From Lachnospiraceae bacterium (lineage in GTDB: Bacteria > Bacillota_A > Clostridia > Lachnospirales > Lachnospiraceae), in assembly GCA_017435025.1 (NCBI GenBank), contig JAFSFU010000065.1, positions 1 through 6,925 of the forward strand: a stretch of 6,925 bases of DNA. Reading direction: 5' to 3'. Shown here in pieces: positions 6,879 through 6,925 of this stretch (positions are counted from its first letter, which is position 1; each line of letters starts with the position of its first letter). The position numbers and the translations under genes were made by a program. The notes under the pieces were generated by a model that saw nothing but the letters and a program-made list of their open reading frames with translations, ran no database searches and was not told the origin of the DNA.

Positions 6879-6925
6879 ATGGGTAAAGAAGCAAATCCGA
6901 TTCCGCAGGGTAAATATGTTCCGGC
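6879..6925 (+). CDS. start of an unidentified gene, partial; possibly a RidA-family protein
   Basis: Only 15 codons are visible (MGKEANPIPQGKYVP) before the right edge. A good ribosome site precedes the ATG, and the gene follows the aminotransferase by 36 nt in the same direction, as in an operon. The stretch PQGKYVP resembles the N-terminus of some RidA (YjgF/UK114) proteins, which begin with a Pro-rich segment then a Tyr-x-Pro-Ala motif. RidA hydrolyses reactive enamine/imine products of PLP enzymes, which would suit a neighbour of an aminotransferase. This identification rests on very few residues recalled by eye and may be wrong; that a gene begins here is more secure. Confidence 0.45.
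   Translation, partial: MGKEANPIPQGKYVP

Noticed and set aside
6874..6925. Alternative start at the ATG at 6874 in another frame
   Set aside because: It is only 1 nt from the AAAGAGG site, too close for good initiation, and its product (MIWVKKQIRFRR...) looks unlike a protein start; the ATG at 6879 has proper spacing.

Overview
The window looks like chromosomal DNA of a low-to-middle GC member of the Clostridia, most likely Lachnospiraceae. This is inferred from three things: a NifS/IscS desulfurase and a short NifU/IscU scaffold directly followed by mnmA, clostridial-type Shine-Dalgarno sites with sigma-A-like promoters, and protein sequences resembling gut Lachnospiraceae. No rRNA, tRNA, CRISPR array, insertion sequence, phage gene or long repeat was seen. 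Coding density is high and nothing suggests recent transfer.

Layout. (1) Positions 1-1412, minus strand: a large multi-pass membrane protein of the SpoVB/MurJ-like lipid-linked oligosaccharide flippase family. It is open for 470 codons and runs off the left edge. (2) Positions 1413-1612: a 200 bp divergent intergenic region. It has a good rightward promoter (TTGAAA, 18 bp, TATAAT), a 6+6 bp inverted repeat just after the expected transcription start, and a weaker leftward promoter candidate. (3) Positions 1613-5579, plus strand: a tight run of nifS(iscS), nifU(iscU), mnmA and a lipoprotein N-acetylmuramoyl-L-alanine amidase, with gaps of 2 and 3 nt and then a 4 nt ATGA overlap. (4) After 51 nt, a fold-type I PLP aminotransferase at 5631-6842. 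(5) At 6879 a new reading frame begins with a good ribosome binding site and is cut by the right edge. Its first 15 residues resemble RidA-type proteins, but this is a weak call.

How the genes fit. NifS takes sulfur from cysteine. NifU is the scaffold for Fe-S clusters. MnmA uses activated sulfur to make 2-thiouridine at position 34 of Lys, Glu and Gln tRNAs. The first three genes are therefore a sulfur supply and use module. The amidase is translationally coupled to mnmA although it acts on the cell wall, and the aminotransferase may be co-transcribed. No Fe-S regulator, HscA/HscB chaperones, ferredoxin or A-type carrier is present here. The gene content is mostly familiar. The points most worth checking are the third cysteine in the MnmA active site, the palindrome at the start of the nifS transcript, and the coupling of a cell-wall amidase to a tRNA thiolation gene.
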